Shown here in pieces: positions 7,330 to 15,240 of a DNA stretch of 15,380 bases. Position 1 is the first letter of the stretch, and each line of letters begins with the position of its first letter. The position numbers were made by a program, and so were the translations under genes. Source of the DNA: JBFILW01 sp041612005. Its GTDB lineage: Bacteria > Gemmatimonadota > Gemmatimonadetes > Palauibacterales > Palauibacteraceae. The DNA lies in the NCBI GenBank assembly GCA_041612005.1, contig JBFILW010000052.1:1-15380 (forward strand), written 5' to 3'. Below the pieces are notes generated by a model. It had not been told where the DNA came from and made no database searches. It saw nothing but the letters and a program-made list of their open reading frames with translations.

Positions 7330-8682
7330 ATGGCCACGCCTGAGACAGACGCGCGGCTGGCGGCGGAAGAAGCTCCGCACCTGACGCTGCTGGACGCGAA
7401 CGAGGACATATCGCGTCCGATCTCGGCGCCGGCGTGGCGCTTTTGGTTCCTTCTCGGCGTCGTCGGCACGATCATCCTCTGGGCGGGCGTCGCCTGGGTG
7501 GTGCAGATCCGCGACGGCCTCGGCGTGACCGGCATCAACAACCCGGTGTTCTGGGGCGTCTACATCGCGACCTTCGTGTTTTGGGTCGGCATCGCCCACT
7601 CCGGGACGCTGATCTCCGCCATCCTCTACCTGTTCCGCTCGGGCTGGCGAACCACGATCAACCGCGCCGCGGAGGCGATGACGATCTTCGCCGTGATGAC
7701 GGCGGGGCTCTTCCCGCTCATCCACCTCGGCCGGGTCTGGTACTTTTACTGGCTGGTGCCCTACCCCTCACAGCGCATGATCTGGCCCAACTTCAAGTCG
7801 CCGTTGGTGTGGGATCTGTTCGCGATCGGCACCTACTTCACGATCAGCCTCATCTTCTGGTACACGGGCCTCATCCCGGACTTGGCCGTATTGCGCGACA
7901 AGATGACCGGTTGGAAGAGCAAACTGTACGGGGTGTTCGCTCTCGGCTGGACGGGCTCCGTGAAGGAGTGGAGGCACTACCGCCGCGCCTACCTCTACAT
8001 GGCGGGCATCGCCACCCCGCTGGTGCTCTCGGTGCACAGTGTCGTGTCATGGGACTTCGCCATGGGCATCGTGCCCGGATGGCACTCGACCATCTTCGCG
8101 CCCTACTTCGTGGCTGGTGCCATCTTCTCGGGCGTCGCGCTGGTGATCACGATCATGATCCCCCTGCGCTGGGCGTTCGGACTCCACGAGTACATCACGG
8201 AGTACCACTTCGAGAACATGGCGAAGCTGCTCCTGCTGACTTCGCTCATCGTCGGCTACTCGTACGCAGTCGAGTACTTCATCGCCTGGTATTCGGCCGA
8301 TCCGATCGAGATGGCCAGCTTCAGGTGGCGGGCGGTCGGCGCCTACACGCTGCCGTTCTGGATCATGGTCTTCTGCAACTGTGTCGTACCGGTGACGTTG
8401 TGGTTCAAGAAGGTCCGCACCAGCCTGCCGGCATTGATGGTGGTCACAATCCTGGTCAACATCGGGATGTGGTACGAGCGCTTCGTGATCATTGTCACTT
8501 CCCTGGCCCATGAGTTCGTGCCGGCTTCATGGGGCAACTACACGCCCACGTGGGTCGAGCTCAGCATCCTGGCCGGGAGCTTCGCCTGGTTCTTCTTCTG
8601 GTTCCTGCTCTTCTCCAAGACGTTGCCGACGATCAGCATCGCCGAAGTGAAGGAGCATCTGGCGCATGAGCACCATGATTGA
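7330..8682 (+). CDS. actC: Alternative complex III subunit ActC, NrfD-like integral membrane protein
   Basis: ActC is the polytopic NrfD/PsrC-family membrane subunit that provides the periplasm-side quinol-binding site of ACIII and may take part in proton translocation. The 450-residue protein begins with a polar cytoplasmic stretch of about 35 residues. Roughly ten hydrophobic segments follow, beginning with the one at about 37-58. Family-typical stretches include IAHSGTLISAIL (around H90), LIHLGRVWYFYW (about 130-141), HSVVSWDFA (H236) and PGWHSTIFAPYF (249-260). The C-terminus is polar and His-rich (ending HLAHEHHD). The gene starts 8 bases after the actB stop without a clear Shine-Dalgarno sequence. 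Its end overlaps actD by 17 bases. Confidence 0.95.
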   Translation: MATPETDARLAAEEAPHLTLLDANEDISRPISAPAWRFWFLLGVVGTIILWAGVAWVVQIRDGLGVTGINNPVFWGVYIATFVFWVGIAHSGTLISAILYLFRSGWRTTINRAAEAMTIFAVMTAGLFPLIHLGRVWYFYWLVPYPSQRMIWPNFKSPLVWDLFAIGTYFTISLIFWYTGLIPDLAVLRDKMTGWKSKLYGVFALGWTGSVKEWRHYRRAYLYMAGIATPLVLSVHSVVSWDFAMGIVPGWHSTIFAPYFVAGAIFSGVALVITIMIPLRWAFGLHEYITEYHFENMAKLLLLTSLIVGYSYAVEYFIAWYSADPIEMASFRWRAVGAYTLPFWIMVFCNCVVPVTLWFKKVRTSLPALMVVTILVNIGMWYERFVIIVTSLAHEFVPASWGNYTPTWVELSILAGSFAWFFFWFLLFSKTLPTISIAEVKEHLAHEHHD

Positions 8683-9184
8683 GGGCACGGGCGTCATCGC
8701 CCAATACGGGAGCTTGGGAGCCGCGACACGGGCAGTCGAGAAACTGCGTGCGGATGGATTCGAGGACCTCGAGGTCTTCTCGCCCATCCCGGCCCCGCAA
8801 CTCGAGGAGGCGATGGGCATCCACGGCAGTCCCGTCCGTCGCTGGGCGTTGATCGGAGGAATCACGGGCTGTGTGACGGGCCTGCTGCTCACGAGCCTCA
8901 CGTCGCTCGCGTACCCGCTCATCACGCAGGGCAAGCCGATCGTCTCGATCCAACCGTTCATCGTGATCATGTTCGAGCTCACGATCCTGCTGACCGGGAT
9001 CTTCGCCCTGCTCGGAATGCTGGTTCACGGCCGGCTGCCGACCCTTCGGCTCTCGCCCCATTACCGCAAGGCGTTCTCGGAGGACCGCTACGGCGTGTAC
9101 GTGGGAGCCGAGCCACACCGGAGAGCCGAAGCGGAGAGCGCGGTGCGGGCGACGGAACCGCTCGAGATGGAGGCGTCCGGATGA
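8666..9184 (+). CDS. actD: Alternative complex III subunit ActD (DUF3341)
   Basis: ActD is a small ACIII subunit of the DUF3341 family that packs against the NrfD-like subunits. The 172-residue protein has an N-terminal soluble ferredoxin-like-fold segment (GVIAQYGSLGAATRAVEKLRADGF). Two transmembrane helices (about 60-86 and 97-121) follow, linked by the short loop TQGKPIVS. The conserved PTLRLSPHYRKAFSEDRYGVYV segment (about 125-146) closes the domain. ATG 8666 is preceded by AAGGAG (8648-8653), 12 bases upstream. A second ATG at 8675 is possible but is worse placed relative to that site. The start overlaps actC by 17 bases, and the stop overlaps actE by 4 (ATGA). Confidence 0.93.
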   Translation: MSTMIEGTGVIAQYGSLGAATRAVEKLRADGFEDLEVFSPIPAPQLEEAMGIHGSPVRRWALIGGITGCVTGLLLTSLTSLAYPLITQGKPIVSIQPFIVIMFELTILLTGIFALLGMLVHGRLPTLRLSPHYRKAFSEDRYGVYVGAEPHRRAEAESAVRATEPLEMEASG

Positions 9185-9729
9185 TCCGCCCTCGCACGCG
9201 GCAGCGGCTCCCACGCGCGGTGATGGCCGTTCCGCTCGCCGTACTTCTCGGCGTGGCCGGCTGTGATGACCAGGTCAAGTACGTGGCCTGGTTCGAGACA
9301 ATGACCGAGCAGCCGTCGGTCGGGACCTATCAGGAGGCTCCTCTTCCCGCCGTCGAAGGGACGATACCGGTCGCGGGCTGGGTCGACTACACCATCGCCG
9401 TGGCGGACACGCTGCTCGAGAGCCCCCTCGCACCGACGGGGGACAACCTGGTGCGCGGGGCCGGTCTGTACCAGGACTTCTGTATGCCGTGTCACGGAGA
9501 GTCAGGAATGGGAGACGGTCCGGTCGTCGGTCCGGGTCGCCTGCCGGCGACCCCGATCATGAACCTGACTTCGGAGCGGGCGATGGACCTCTCCGACGGA
9601 TACATGTGGGGCATTATCGGCCAGGGACGAGGCCTGATGCCGGCATATGACCGGATCCTGCCCGAGGATCGTTGGCACATCATCCTGCACGTGCGCGACC
9701 TGCAGGGGCTGCTGGAGCTGGCGCAATGA
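9181..9729 (+). CDS. actE: Alternative complex III subunit ActE, monoheme cytochrome c lipoprotein
   Basis: ActE is the monoheme cytochrome of ACIII, taking electrons from the complex toward a periplasmic acceptor. The 182-residue protein has a basic n-region (RPRTRQRLPR), a hydrophobic core and the lipobox VAGC with C28 as the predicted lipidation site. One heme motif follows, C101-MPC-H105, in a typical class I cytochrome setting (GLYQDFCMPCHGESGMGDGP). M153 in GLMPAYDRI is the likely sixth iron ligand. A strong Shine-Dalgarno GGAGG (9169-9173) sits 7 bases before ATG 9181, which supports this start over the internal ATG 9223. The start shares ATGA with the actD stop, so the pair is translationally coupled. 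Confidence 0.95.
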   Translation: MIRPRTRQRLPRAVMAVPLAVLLGVAGCDDQVKYVAWFETMTEQPSVGTYQEAPLPAVEGTIPVAGWVDYTIAVADTLLESPLAPTGDNLVRGAGLYQDFCMPCHGESGMGDGPVVGPGRLPATPIMNLTSERAMDLSDGYMWGIIGQGRGLMPAYDRILPEDRWHIILHVRDLQGLLELAQ

Positions 9730-9745
9730 AGCGCGGAGAGTCTTT

Positions 9746-9779
9746 GTGAGCGCCGAGACGAAAATGGTGAGCGCCGAGA
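9746..9779 (+). repeat. 13-bp direct repeat duplicating the actF start region
   Basis: GTGAGCGCCGAGA occurs at 9746-9758 and again at 9767-9779, 21 bases apart and therefore in frame. Each copy begins with a possible GTG start, and an ATG lies between them at 9764. It looks like a small in-frame duplication at the 5' end of actF. Confidence 0.8.
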
Positions 9780-11014
9780 GGGCCATCGCCACCGTGCCCG
9801 GCCGGCTCTCACGGCAGGCTGTCATGTGGTGGCTGGGTGCGATCGCACTCGGCCTGGTCGGGTTCTTCCTCACCGTGGAACAGGCCCCCCAGCGGGCCTG
9901 GCAGTCGGTGTGGTCCAACTTTCTTTTCTGGACCGCGATCGCTCAGGCCGGCGTCATGTTCGGTGCCATCCTGCACACGGCCAAAGGCCATTGGGGCAAG
10001 ATGTTCCGGCGCGTCGCGGAGGGAATGGGCGCGTTCCTGCCTCTGTCGCTGGTACTCTTCATTCTCCTCTACTTCGGGGCCGGGTACGTCTTCCCGTGGC
10101 TGCAGCCGGTCGACGCCCACGTAAACCGGACCTGGCTCACGTTGGACGGCGTGTTCGTTCGCGATGGCATCCTGTTGCTGATCCTCTACGCGGCCAGCTT
10201 CGCGTTCCTTCGCACGTCGTTGCGCCCGGACGCGCGGGTGATCGCCGCAAGCTCCTCCGGGTGGCGGAAGACGCTACTGGAGCGCATGAGCCGTAACTGG
10301 CGCGGCGACGAGGAAGAGGTGGCGCGCTCCACGACCGCCCTGGCGCGCATGGGCCCGGTACTCATCCTGATCTGGGCCGTGGTATTCACGGTACTCGCGA
10401 TCGACTTCGGGATGTCGCTCATCCCCGGCTTCATCAGCGTCGTCTGGGGTCCCTACTACTTCATCGGCGGTTGGCTATCGATGCTGGCGCTCCTCGCCGT
10501 GCTCACCAACCGCTACCGCCAGCGCTACGATCTGGCGGACTGCTGGAGCAAGTGGGCGTTCCACGATCTGGGCAAGCTGTTGTTCGCCTTCACGGTCTTC
10601 TGGACGTACCTCTGGTTCTCGCAGTACCTGGTGATCTGGTACGGCAACATCTCGCGGGAGACCATTTTCTTCGAGCAGCGTACGGCGCCCGGATTCGCCT
10701 TCTGGTTCTGGCTCCAGATGATTCTCATCTTCGGAATCCCCTTCGTGCTGCTTCTGTTCCGGAACCCGAAGATGCAGTCGAGCTACCTGGCGTTCGTCGC
10801 CCTGTTCACGCTGACCGGCTTCTGGCTCGAGCGCTACAACATGGTGGTGCCGTCGATCTGGACGGAGGGCGCGCCTCCGATGGGTTGGCAGGAACTCTTC
10901 ATCTCGGTCGGTTTCGTGGGACTGTTCGGGCTGAGCTATTCGATCTTCGCGTCGACCTTTCCCAAGGTGCCGATCCACGATACGCTGCCTGGCAAGGCGG
11001 GCCGCGGTCCTTGA
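9746..11014 (+). CDS. actF: Alternative complex III subunit ActF, NrfD-like integral membrane protein
   Basis: ActF is the second NrfD-like polytopic subunit of ACIII, homologous to ActC but without the recognised quinol site. From GTG 9746 it is 422 residues with roughly ten hydrophobic segments, beginning with the one at about 26-43. Recognisable stretches include WSNFLFWTAIAQAGVMFGAI, SLIPGFISVVWGPYYFIGGW and SQYLVIWYGNISRET. The open frame extends back to ATG 9647 inside actE, but that part is translated out of frame with a cytochrome and is not real. GTG 9746 has GGAGAG (9735-9740) 5 bases upstream and is preferred. ATG 9764 and GTG 9767 are alternatives created by a small duplication. 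It starts 16 bases after actE and is the last act gene here. Confidence 0.93.
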   Translation: MSAETKMVSAERAIATVPGRLSRQAVMWWLGAIALGLVGFFLTVEQAPQRAWQSVWSNFLFWTAIAQAGVMFGAILHTAKGHWGKMFRRVAEGMGAFLPLSLVLFILLYFGAGYVFPWLQPVDAHVNRTWLTLDGVFVRDGILLLILYAASFAFLRTSLRPDARVIAASSSGWRKTLLERMSRNWRGDEEEVARSTTALARMGPVLILIWAVVFTVLAIDFGMSLIPGFISVVWGPYYFIGGWLSMLALLAVLTNRYRQRYDLADCWSKWAFHDLGKLLFAFTVFWTYLWFSQYLVIWYGNISRETIFFEQRTAPGFAFWFWLQMILIFGIPFVLLLFRNPKMQSSYLAFVALFTLTGFWLERYNMVVPSIWTEGAPPMGWQELFISVGFVGLFGLSYSIFASTFPKVPIHDTLPGKAGRGP

Positions 11015-11114
11015 GGCGCGGTCAACTAGATCTCTCCGTACGGTTCCGGTATTGTTAGACAACGCTCGCGTCGAGAGCGGGCGACCATGTCCCAAAGCAG
11101 GTAATGGTATCCCC

Positions 11115-12278
11115 ATGACCATCTCTCGAGTCACGGCGTCATTCGACCACACATTCCGAACGGCGGTCTGCGCGGCAATTTTCGCGACGACGGCCGCACC
11201 TCTCGGAGCGCAGGAGAGCGATCACCTGGTCGTTACCGACCACCCGGAAGAGAAGACCCTGATCATCGCGCTCGGCCCGATCGACCTTCCGGCGCGCACG
11301 AGCCACCACGCGCTGGAGCAGCTGGCCGTTCAGGAGGGCACCGTCCCGTTCGACCTCATGATCCGAGGCTTCCGGATCGAGGCGATCGATGGCGACGGCG
11401 ACCCGGTGCCGCAGGACATCGTCCACCACTCGAACATCCTCGACCCGGAGCGGCGGGAACTGTTTCTGCCGATCATGCGTCGCGTGCTGGCGGCCAGCCA
11501 CGAGACGAAGCCGCAGCGACTGCCGGGGTGGTTGTTCGGACTCCCGCTGATCGAGGGGGATCGCTTTCTGGCCCTCTGTATGCTGCACAACCCGACCGCC
11601 GAGTCGTACGAGGATGTGATGATCCGCTTCGTGATCGAGTACGAGCGCGGGACGCGGTCGAGCCTCTTTCCCCTCTATACGGTGTATCCCTTCCACCTCG
11701 ACGCAATGTTTCCACTCGGCAGCAAGGCGTTCGACCTGCCGCCGGGCGAATTCTCGATGTCATGGGAGGGGAGCCCGGCCATTCCGGGCGGAATCATGGG
11801 AATGGGCGGGCACGCCCACCAGTACGCCACGCGCCTGGTGCTCGAGGACGTGACGACCGGTGACATCCTCTACGACATGGCGCCCAGTCAGCATGAGGAC
11901 GGCAGCATCGAGGAGATCCCGGTTGTCCGCTACACGCGACGCGGGATCGGCCGTCCGATCTATCCCAGTCACGTTTACCGCGTGACCGTTCACTATTACA
12001 ACCCGACCGGAGAAGTGATCGTCGACGGCGGGATGGGTTCGGTGGCCGGGGTGTTCGTCCCCGCCGCCGGCGCCGTGTGGCCGATGGCCGACCCGATGGA
12101 CCAGCTGTTCGCGGCCGACTTCGCAGACGTGATCGTCAGCACCGACATGAGCGGGATGGAGGGAGGCGGCCACGATCACATGGGCGCGCCAATGCCCGAC
12201 GCGGAAGCGCCCGACTCAGGCGCCGAGAAGGAAGACGAAGCGCCAGCGGATCACGAGGATCCCGGCCACTCGCATTAA
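11115..12278 (+). CDS. Secreted protein with PHM/DBM-type copper-site residue pattern
   Basis: I do not recognise an established name for this 387-residue protein. ATG 11115 gives a signal peptide ending near LGAQ (33), with the mature form from about ESDH. The putative copper ligands are V-H104-H105, H158 in MLHNP, H233-A-H235 in GGHAHQ, and M307 in DGGMG. In peptidylglycine alpha-hydroxylating monooxygenase the two copper sites use H107/H108/H172 and H242/H244/M314. The order is the same and the gaps are close (53, 75, 2 and 72 here, against 64, 70, 2 and 70). The flanking beta-rich texture (FDLPPG before the HxH) also fits. The enzyme family's disulfide cysteines are missing, so it could be a copper-binding relative without hydroxylase activity. 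The tail from about 344 is acidic and His/Met-rich. It follows actF by 100 bp, a gap with a short hairpin (11063-11079) and no convincing promoter. Confidence 0.6.
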   Translation: MTISRVTASFDHTFRTAVCAAIFATTAAPLGAQESDHLVVTDHPEEKTLIIALGPIDLPARTSHHALEQLAVQEGTVPFDLMIRGFRIEAIDGDGDPVPQDIVHHSNILDPERRELFLPIMRRVLAASHETKPQRLPGWLFGLPLIEGDRFLALCMLHNPTAESYEDVMIRFVIEYERGTRSSLFPLYTVYPFHLDAMFPLGSKAFDLPPGEFSMSWEGSPAIPGGIMGMGGHAHQYATRLVLEDVTTGDILYDMAPSQHEDGSIEEIPVVRYTRRGIGRPIYPSHVYRVTVHYYNPTGEVIVDGGMGSVAGVFVPAAGAVWPMADPMDQLFAADFADVIVSTDMSGMEGGGHDHMGAPMPDAEAPDSGAEKEDEAPADHEDPGHSH

Positions 12279-12281
12279 GCT

Positions 12282-12296
12282 AGCCGCGCGGCGGCT
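12282..12296. repeat. Hairpin-forming inverted repeat in a 17-bp convergent gap
   Basis: AGCCGC (12282-12287) and GCGGCT (12291-12296) pair around GCG, filling nearly all of the space between the two convergent stop codons. No T-run follows on either strand. A Rho-independent terminator is therefore not supported, although the stem could slow polymerase in both directions. Confidence 0.4.
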
Positions 12297-15175
12297 CAGG
12301 ACGACAGGGCGTCCCTGACGATCCGCTGTTGTTCCTCCACGTGGGCATCCATGTAGCCCTCGGCAGGGCTTGCCCGTTCCGGCCGGCCCACATAGACCAG
12401 CGATCGACCCTCTGCCACTTCCTCCAGCCACGGTCGCAGACGCGGCCACGCTCCCATGTTGGCGGGCTCCTCCTGCACCCAGCGGATCTGCTCCAGGCCC
12501 GAGAACGCGCCGAGCGCCGCACGCAGTTCGTCCCACGGGAATGGATACAGACGCTCGATCCGCAGCACGGCCGTCTGCGGCGACTCCTGGTAGGCGGTCG
12601 AGCCGAGCAGGTCGTATGCGACCTTGCCGCTGCATAGCACAACGTTGCGGATCGCATCCGGGTCGCCGGAGGCACGTGGATCAGCGAGCACCGGCTCGAA
12701 GTCGCCGCTGGTGAACTCATCGATCGATGAGCCGGCGGCCGGGTTTCGCAGCAGGCTCTTCGGCGTCATGACGATCAGAGGCCGCCGCGACGTGCGCAGA
12801 CCCTGAAGCCGCAGAAGGTGGAAGTACTGCGCCGACGTCGTAGGGTTGGCCACGCGCAGGTTCCGCTCCGCTCCCAGCTGCAGGAAGCGCTCCAACCGCG
12901 CGCTCGAATGCTCCGGCCCCTGTCCTTCGTAGCCATGGGGGAGGAGGAGCACGAGGCGTGACTCCTGACCCCACTTGGAGCGTCCGGCCGCAATGAACTG
13001 GTCGATGATCGCCTGGCCGACGTTGGCGAAGTCCCCGAACTGGGCTTCCCACAACACGAGCGACTCGGTCGCGATCGTGCTGTAGCCATATTCGAATCCG
13101 AGCACCGCGACTTCGGACAGCGGGCTGTTCCACACCTCGAACGGCGCCTGGCCGTTACTCAGATGCCTGAGCGGGGTCCAGGTCCGCCCGTCCTCGACAT
13201 CGTGCAGGACCAGGTGCCGCTGGCTGAACGTGCCGCGCTCGGAGTCTTCGCCCGTGAGTCGGATCGGCACTCCCTCGGTGAGCAGGCCAGCGAAGGCGAG
13301 CGCTTCCGCGTGCGCCCAGTCGATCTTGTCGTCCACCGCGGAGCGACGCTTCTCCAGCTGCCGGCCGAGCTTCTGGAACAGATGGAAACCATCCGGCCAC
13401 CGGTGGAGAGCATCGTTCAGCTCGTGGAGCCGGGACGCAGCGATGGACGTCCGGACGGGCAGCTCGTCCTCTTCAAGCGTGAGCCCGCCACGCGGTCGCT
13501 CCGGGATGATGATGCGGCTCGTTGCCGTACCTACCTCCCCATCGTTTGGTGGGGCCGGCGGCGGAGCAGTCGTCGCGCTGTCCACCGGGGCGCTGTCGTC
13601 CGATTCCGTGAGGCGGGCCCGGGCCGCCAGCAACCGGGCGGCGACGCGATCGACCATGGCAGCCGAGTCCTCCTGGCTGATGACGCCCTCGGCGATCAGC
13701 CGGTCCGCCAGGAGCTGCCGGACCGATGGGTGTTCGGCGATCTTCCGGTACATGCCCGGCTGCGTGTATCCGGGCTCATCCCCCTCGTTGTGCCCATAAC
13801 GGCGGTAACCGACGACATCGATCATGATGTCCTCGCCGAACTCACTTCTGTAGTCCACCGCGAGCTGCGTCGCCGCGATCGCGGCCACCGGATCGTCGGC
13901 GTTGACGTGGATCACGGGGATGCGAAAGCCGAGCGCGAGGTCGCTCGAATAGCGGCTGGAACGGCTGTCGGTCGGAAGGGTCGTGAATCCGAGCTGGTTA
14001 TTGGCGATCAGGTGAAGCGTCCCGCCCACCTCGTAGCCTTTCAGCCTGCAGAGGTTGAGCGTCTCGGCCACGACGCCCTGGCCGATGAACGCGGCGTCGC
14101 CGTGGATGAGAATCGGAAGCACGACTTCCAGGTAGCGGTGCGCGTCGGAGGGCGCGTCTCCGGCGCCGGGCTCCTGCGCTGCTGCCTGTTTCTCGAGCGC
14201 CCGCACGATGAGCTCGCGCGTTGCTCGGGCCGCACCCTCGATCACGGGATCGATGTGCTCCAGATGGCTCGGGTTGGGCGCCAGATAGACGTCAACCACC
14301 CCGTGTCGGGTCTGAGTCTTGCCCCAGGCGCCGAGGTGATACTTGACGTCGCCCGACCCGGCGGCCGGAACGTCGGCCTGCAAGCCGCGAGAGCGCTCGC
14401 CCTCGAACTCGGCCAGGATCTTCTCGTACGGGCGGTGGATGATGTGCGCCACGACGTTCAGCCGACCGCGGTGGGCCATGCCGATCACGACCTCGACGGT
14501 CCCGCCGGCTGCGGCCCGCTCGATCGCCTTGTCGAGCATCGGCACCATCACGTCCAGGCCTTCGATCGAGAACCGCTTCTGCCCCAGGTATGAGCGGTGG
14601 AGGAAGCGCTCCATGCCCTCGACCTCGGTGAGCCGCTCCAGCATCGCGAGCAGCCGTTCCGGACTCCACGGCTCGTGGTGCTTGACGGATTCGATGTGAT
14701 CGATCAGCCAGTCGCGCTGGGCGGGGTTCTCCATGTGGTCGAGCTCGTAGCCGATCCGGTCCGTGTAGATCTCGCGCATGCGACGGACGACGTCCGCCAT
14801 GGTGGCGCCGTGCTTCTCGAGCCCGACTGCGGCGGAGGGTATCGTCTCCAGGTCCTGCTCGGTGATGCCGTAAAACTCCGGCTGAAGGGCCGGGTGGCCC
14901 GGTGCGTGAGTGCCGAGAGGGTCGAGGCCGACGCCCAGGTGCCCGTAGGCGCGGTACGCTTCGACCAGGGCACCCGCGATCGCGGCCCGGCGAAGCTGAT
15001 CGGCGCTGGCTACGGGTGCGGAGACCGGCTCGGTAGCCGCGGCCGGCACGGGCGGAATGCCGTGCATCCAGTCAGCCAGAGATGGCGGGATGAGGCCCCT
15101 GTCGCGCAGCTCCCGCTCGAAAAGCTGTTCGGCGTAGCCTGCGTTGTATCCGTCGGCGTCGTTCGTGTTTGGCAT
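12296..15175 (-). CDS. sucA: 2-oxoglutarate dehydrogenase E1 component
   Basis: This is the thiamine-diphosphate E1 subunit of the 2-oxoglutarate dehydrogenase complex, which decarboxylates 2-oxoglutarate in the TCA cycle and passes the succinyl group to E2 lipoate. The 959 residues are full length (the family is about 930). The N-terminal segment NAGYAEQLFERELRD is the usual E1o start. Key sites are MAHRGRLN (233-240), NPSHLE (301-306), the ThDP/Mg motif from GDAAFIGQG to NNQ (359-394), RRYGHNEGDEP (458-468), EGQGPEHSSAR (750-760) and MTPKSLLR (803-810). A Pro/Ala-rich linker (about 525-560) between the two catalytic halves is longer than usual. ATG 15175 gives the conventional N-terminus; the frame stays open to GTG 15277, but no homology is seen there. 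No E2 (sucB) or E3 gene is adjacent. The substrate could in principle be a related 2-oxoacid, but the motifs fit E1o well. Confidence 0.95.
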   Translation of the reverse strand: MPNTNDADGYNAGYAEQLFERELRDRGLIPPSLADWMHGIPPVPAAATEPVSAPVASADQLRRAAIAGALVEAYRAYGHLGVGLDPLGTHAPGHPALQPEFYGITEQDLETIPSAAVGLEKHGATMADVVRRMREIYTDRIGYELDHMENPAQRDWLIDHIESVKHHEPWSPERLLAMLERLTEVEGMERFLHRSYLGQKRFSIEGLDVMVPMLDKAIERAAAGGTVEVVIGMAHRGRLNVVAHIIHRPYEKILAEFEGERSRGLQADVPAAGSGDVKYHLGAWGKTQTRHGVVDVYLAPNPSHLEHIDPVIEGAARATRELIVRALEKQAAAQEPGAGDAPSDAHRYLEVVLPILIHGDAAFIGQGVVAETLNLCRLKGYEVGGTLHLIANNQLGFTTLPTDSRSSRYSSDLALGFRIPVIHVNADDPVAAIAATQLAVDYRSEFGEDIMIDVVGYRRYGHNEGDEPGYTQPGMYRKIAEHPSVRQLLADRLIAEGVISQEDSAAMVDRVAARLLAARARLTESDDSAPVDSATTAPPPAPPNDGEVGTATSRIIIPERPRGGLTLEEDELPVRTSIAASRLHELNDALHRWPDGFHLFQKLGRQLEKRRSAVDDKIDWAHAEALAFAGLLTEGVPIRLTGEDSERGTFSQRHLVLHDVEDGRTWTPLRHLSNGQAPFEVWNSPLSEVAVLGFEYGYSTIATESLVLWEAQFGDFANVGQAIIDQFIAAGRSKWGQESRLVLLLPHGYEGQGPEHSSARLERFLQLGAERNLRVANPTTSAQYFHLLRLQGLRTSRRPLIVMTPKSLLRNPAAGSSIDEFTSGDFEPVLADPRASGDPDAIRNVVLCSGKVAYDLLGSTAYQESPQTAVLRIERLYPFPWDELRAALGAFSGLEQIRWVQEEPANMGAWPRLRPWLEEVAEGRSLVYVGRPERASPAEGYMDAHVEEQQRIVRDALSS

Positions 15176-15240
15176 ATGGGAAGTGGACTCGAGTCTTTCG
15201 GGCCTGTCGCGTGGATCGCCTGCATCGTACCCTGGCGCGC

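Noticed and set aside
9647..9745. N-terminal extension of actF back to ATG 9647
   Set aside because: It overlaps the end of the actE cytochrome gene in another frame and gives a Cys/Ser-rich peptide unlike ActF. GTG 9746 has a proper ribosome site.
11015..11114. Possible promoter (TATTGT near 11050) for the PHM-like gene
   Set aside because: No acceptable -35 box lies 16-18 bases upstream, so it is not listed as a feature.
13163..14593. Long open frame on the + strand opposite sucA (476 codons)
   Set aside because: It is antisense to conserved ThDP-enzyme sequence and shows no domain or ribosome site of its own.
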